From the NCBI GenBank assembly GCA_017591395.1, contig WEDG01001030.1, positions 124,001 through 188,000 of the forward strand: a stretch of 64,000 nt of DNA, written 5' to 3'. The translations under genes were made by a program, and so were the position numbers. The DNA is from Schistocephalus solidus. Lineage: Eukaryota > Platyhelminthes > Cestoda > Diphyllobothriidea > Diphyllobothriidae. A model generated the notes under the pieces. That model was not told where the DNA came from. It made no database searches and worked only from the letters and a program-made list of their open reading frames with translations. Position 1 is the first letter of the stretch. The number at the start of each line of letters is the position of its first letter. This document shows, piece after piece, positions 60,076 through 64,000 of this stretch.

Positions 60076-61450
60076 AGTTGGCGGGATTGATAGGAAATAG
60101 TAACAATGGTAGATAATGGCTTCAATATTTTCGAAGGCATATAACTATACATTGATAATGCATGAAACTACTAAAAGTCTGACCTCAGACTTTTTTAGTT
60201 ACTCATTAGGGCTAAAGGCTACGGTGAATGTAACCTTACCTAGTGAATTTATCCTCCAGAACAACATCAAACGTGGTTATGCGATGTGGGCCAATAGCTG
60301 GGCAAAACAAAATAAGATTGTTCTTTCTATAGCATAAAATAACTCATTTTCCTTTAACTATCAAAGATTACCTGCCGGGGTCAAGTGGCATTGACCCTGA
60401 CAACTGCACCCATCTTTCCACTGAACCACGCGCAATATTTTATCCAAACCCCTGAGCCCTCACTAAGTAGTACTCTTTAAATGTCTCCATGTTTATGTTT
60501 AAAAGGAATGATTTATTTTCATAGCTCGGTCTTAATGCAGTTGATTTTAACAGCAAGATCAGTTACTGTAGACCGTCATGTGAGTTCATTTTCATATCTC
60601 TCGATGCAAACGGATTATAATATCTAGCATAACACTCTAATAACTTACTTGGCTGTTTTATCCAGTCAGGTTGCTTTCGATTGCTTATCGCTTGGAGACC
60701 ATCTACATTCTTGACTGCAGACTAATAACCAAATAATAGCCATATTTACTGTTACTTCTTATGAATATATAAAGACATCTAGGTAAGGATTAAATGTGAT
60801 ATGTTAATAGGCTTCGTAGAAATTCCCCAAGATTTTGTAGATTCTCTAGCTCATGGAATTTTATGAATAACACAGGATAATGTTACGCAAAATCAGCGCA
60901 CGCTATGACCTCGAAAGTCTTACAGCAGTAAAGAAACGACCATTTTTAAAACGAAGGCGTATTGAACTTTACAAATAAGTATTTAGGTGCTTAGAAATGT
61001 GGACAATTTAGGAAACGTGAAAAATTGGTGTAACTAAGTAAATGTCATGTTTCAGATGTCCAGAAAGCCTGCAAAACAACTTATGAATAAAGCAGCACCA
61101 GGATAATTACATTCAAAGATTTTCATTTGGTGCAATTTGCGCATACATATTCTTCCAGATTGTGGATAATGTAAAGTATACCCTTTGACAAAAACCCAAA
61201 ATTTAAGCATATATTCGAACACAGTTTCTGGAGAATTGGCTGTCTCTTCATTCCATTACCACATTGCCTGAGACGCAATTGACTAGAGCAAACATATTTT
61301 CGCTTTATTGCGCCGATTTCGCTAAGTGACGTACCAAGTGAAAACGCTTAATGTGTTTCAAGTAACCCATTTACCTGTACATTCCTTAGCACCAAACTTA
61401 TTTTTTCCTCTAAGCACAAAATTCAAACAACGGGCGATTTCATTAAAAAA

Positions 61451-61452
61451 TA

Positions 61453-61509
<57 letters not shown>
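61451..61509. repeat. (AT)n microsatellite
   Basis: About 28 nearly perfect at units within an AT-rich tract. Confidence 0.95.
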
Positions 61510-61512
<3 letters not shown>

Positions 61513-61687
61513 TTATGCATGCATCCTGCCAATGAAATACAACATATTTAATACGAGAAAATACAGGAAGCAGCAGGTAACACATTACGAAAATAGTTAT
61601 GCACTTCGAATACAGCAATCATAAGCCGTTGATTCGATGCCCGCCCTACAGACAGTTGAGGGATATATGCAAATTAACCTGTGGTAG

Positions 61688-62155
61688 GGTTCTAGGTTGG
61701 TCAGTAATAGAGCAACTGTCCGCTCACTCGGTCATGATGTTTTACACTGGAGGGGCCGTTTACGATTCTATTTCGCGCCATTGCCACGTAATCAATTGCA
61801 GTTTCTCACCGGACAGACTGACGGTGTTTATGTGTCGGTTACAAAAGGCTTGTTAAAAGATGATAATCATTTTCACCCTCTTCATGTGTCTGAAGACAAG
61901 GGGAGCGTAAAATATATAATAGGTGACTTACCTGACAGCTTTTACGAACCACAAATTTGCGTGACAATGCGATCCTCCTATTTCACATATCCTGTAAGCG
62001 TACAGGGTGCACTTGGGTGCTGTATTATAAGACTGCATTTCCCTGTTCAACCAGCTAGTCAAAATAGTAAGCTTAAAAAGTATAACAGCGAAAGCATCAC
62101 TAGAGAAAAAAATTATGTTAGGATGACTGAAATCGGATGCCATTTTGGGGTATAA
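61688..62155 (+). CDS. Open frame of about 156 codons, unassigned
   Basis: The longest open frame after the zinc-finger frame. It has no ATG in its first 100 codons (it opens after a stop near 61687), so it could only be an internal or terminal exon. The peptide is of ordinary composition, with patches such as DGVYVSVTKGLLKDDNHFHP and IIGDLPDSFYEPQI. I recognise no domain. By a rough estimate an open frame of this length is not far from chance in AT-rich DNA of this size. No strong acceptor was found at its left edge. Confidence 0.2.
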   Translation, partial: GSRLVSNRATVRSLGHDVLHWRGRLRFYFAPLPRNQLQFLTGQTDGVYVSVTKGLLKDDNHFHPLHVSEDKGSVKYIIGDLPDSFYEPQICVTMRSSYFTYPVSVQGALGCCIIRLHFPVQPASQNSKLKKYNSESITREKNYVRMTEIGCHFGV

Positions 62156-63054
62156 AGCCTTCGTTACATAATCATTGAGCCGAAAATCTTAAATAGTGTC
62201 TCTTTAATTCAAAGCAAATTTTAGACAAAGTTAATAGTCCTACAGCCTCGTTGAAGTTGGAATTTTCATAATAAACCTACTCGTGGGCTTCTGTTGACGC
62301 TTTAGGATGCAAACAATACTAGCCACACAAACGTTTTCTGCCTAATCTTTAAAAAGATTGTGGAGAGCGTTTGTGACATTGCATGGCTGGCTCCTTTGCA
62401 GAGACGAGAAGTCGAATTATGAGTGGAAGGTAAACTTGAAGATGGATGTTAATTTTTCAGTTGAGTCACAGCTAGTGTCACTTGCTAAATACTTTCTTCG
62501 GCGTCGCGGGTATGTGAGCACACTTACGTAGATGACTTATACTGAGCATGGAAAACAAGATAGATAGAGGTCCATACGATGCATTGATGGACATCACATA
62601 TAGCAGCCACGTCACCAATGAATTTCTGTTTCAACTCGCATAGGTAAAATTACAATATGACACTCTTCACACTCTCTTTCATCATAAACCTCTTCTCGTG
62701 CAGCAGGAGTCCATTCCTTACTGACCAAATTGGACGAAATTATTTGTGTTCACATTAGACGCCACGAGACCTAGTTAGCTCCTCTTAATATGCTTCATTG
62801 ACCTTTTCTCTTTTTGCTTGTCCGGCTAGGCAACCTGAGCCTTCTGCTATTTCAGGGCTTGTTCAGCAGGGACGGACGTCCCTTCCCGCTCCAAGCTCTT
62901 CTCCCTAAGGACGCTATTTGATATTTTGAGATTTGGCTTGTTTATTAAATGGTTTCCGTAAGGAGCTCAACTGTGTAGTTGCAGATAGCAATATTTAATA
63001 TATCTCCTGAGTTTCTGTGTTAGCCGTTTTACGTGGGTTTAAAGGAGTGAAAGG

Positions 63055-63235
63055 TATCTCAGAAGAAAAAAACGGTAAGAACGTTATATGTGACACAACT
63101 CGGGGAACCAAGGATAGGTCAGCGAGTAATACGGGACCCCTTGGCGATGGGATTTTTACGGGGGACCTAAAGGAAGAGAAGGAGATTGCCAGCCTAATGC
63201 TAATCCTATCCATTGTTTTCGTTAGTTTTAGCATT
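63055..63235 (-). repeat. Dispersed family C repeat, minus strand
   Basis: The minus strand reads aatggataggattagcatta, then ggctggcaatctccttctct, attactcgctgacctatcct and cacatataacgttcttacc. This follows the copy at 36735-36905. A consensus-like donor (gtaagt, about 63244) lies just to the right on the plus strand, but the frame leading to it lies in the repeat. Confidence 0.65.
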
Positions 63236-63527
63236 CGCTGTCAGGTAAGTAGGGTTGCAAGTAGATTGATGCCTCGATAAGTGTGCGGATTGTCTGATCT
63301 GGTGGCTTTAGGTCACGCTGACCACTCTGCGTGATATCATTCCTGACCGTGACCTGACCCACTTTATGCATAGTCTTGATGGGACAGAAGCCCGCTCTGC
63401 GCGATCTTTCACTACTAAAGTAAATGCGTTTTGAAACCACTGCTTCATTCTGTAAGGTACCGATCGGAATGTTTTCATTCAATCCGATACTTCGGTCCTC
63501 TGAGGGCGAACGAAATATTGTGTGACA

Positions 63528-63670
63528 CTGCTAACCCGGCAACGAATGCTAACCCTGACGAGCACAGTAGATAGGATTAGGATCAAGTTGGCATGTAGTT
63601 CGGTCGTATGTTTCACGCTGGTTTATCCTTCGTTCCTGATTTGGGTTGCATATACGTTATTGCCAAAAAG
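63528..63670 (+). repeat. Dispersed family C repeat, plus strand
   Basis: ctaacccggcaacgaatgct, ataggattaggatcaagttg, gcatgtagttcggtcgtatg and ttgggttgcatatacgttat. It converges with the minus-strand copy at 63055-63235. Confidence 0.65.
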
Positions 63671-64000
63671 GTTACGCTGTGCCAGGACGTGAACATGCAT
63701 TTGTTGTGTGCTAGGCCCTACTCCATGTTAATACGACAGACATTTGTCAGGACCTCTATAATATTAGCAACTATCCTTGTGCGTTAACAAGAAATTTTAT
63801 ATAAATATAATAAGCATTAAAGGGTAAAATAGGACTTAAGTAAGACGGTAATTAACGCAGTCAGACTAAGATTACTTTGAGGTGGATCCTTACCACTGAT
63901 TACATGGATTTTGGGCATATGTTCTACCCGGGGCACATTGGGCACGCGGAAGAGAGGCGTGTCGTGTAAGTGGTACGCCAACTAGGCTTAAGTATAACAA

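Noticed and set aside
63017..63280. Exon ending at a gtaagt donor near 63244
   Set aside because: The frame lies in a dispersed family C repeat that is non-coding elsewhere.

Overview
The window looks like gene-poor, repeat-rich nuclear DNA from a flatworm, most likely a diphyllobothriidean tapeworm (Spirometra, Schistocephalus or Dibothriocephalus type). The case rests on four things. There are no long open genes or operons. There are several decayed Penelope-like elements with GIY-YIG endonuclease remnants. There are tRNA-derived short elements. Most telling is a non-LTR retrotransposon tail fused to C2H2 zinc fingers of the GLVGHLRIH / GLFGHMRIH type, which I remember from proteins predicted in these tapeworm genomes. 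The genus is inference; no host gene long enough to fix it is present.

Layout: 375-607 is a near-complete palindrome. 2400-3330 is a Penelope-like 3' part with a poly(A) signal. 3710-3945 is an inverted pair of tRNA-related repeats (family A). 6558-6875 is an inverted pair of a second tRNA-derived family (B). 10420-10586 is an imperfect fold-back. 17.4-25.3 kb is a dense nest: a GC-rich duplicated and inverted unclassified repeat (17427-20400) with a Penelope fragment inside it, the zinc-finger retrotransposon tail (20486-22122, minus), a family B SINE (22435-22566, minus) and a long decayed Penelope-like element (about 23000-25260, minus).

Further on, 26636-27335 is a head-to-tail array of family A with a 304 bp unit. 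29023-29383 is a short element with terminal inverted repeats and a degenerate telomere-like interior. 29924-30684 is a higher-order minisatellite of about 141 bp. From 30.7 to 45.4 kb the sequence is AT-rich with only short local duplications and copies of a dispersed family C. 45850-47095 holds two Penelope-like remnants lying head to head. 48230-48338 is the only good candidate for a host coding exon: a secretory signal peptide ending at a consensus splice donor. 55250-55845 is a decayed internal part of a non-LTR reverse transcriptase. The last 6 kb hold family A and B copies, an (AT)n microsatellite and a convergent pair of family C repeats.

Nothing here forms a pathway. The unifying theme is retroelement decay: elements supplying reverse transcriptase (non-LTR, Penelope-like), short elements of the kind that usually depend on such enzymes, and repeated inverted or tandem arrangements. 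All coordinates of decayed elements are approximate, because frames were followed by eye across frameshifts and stops.
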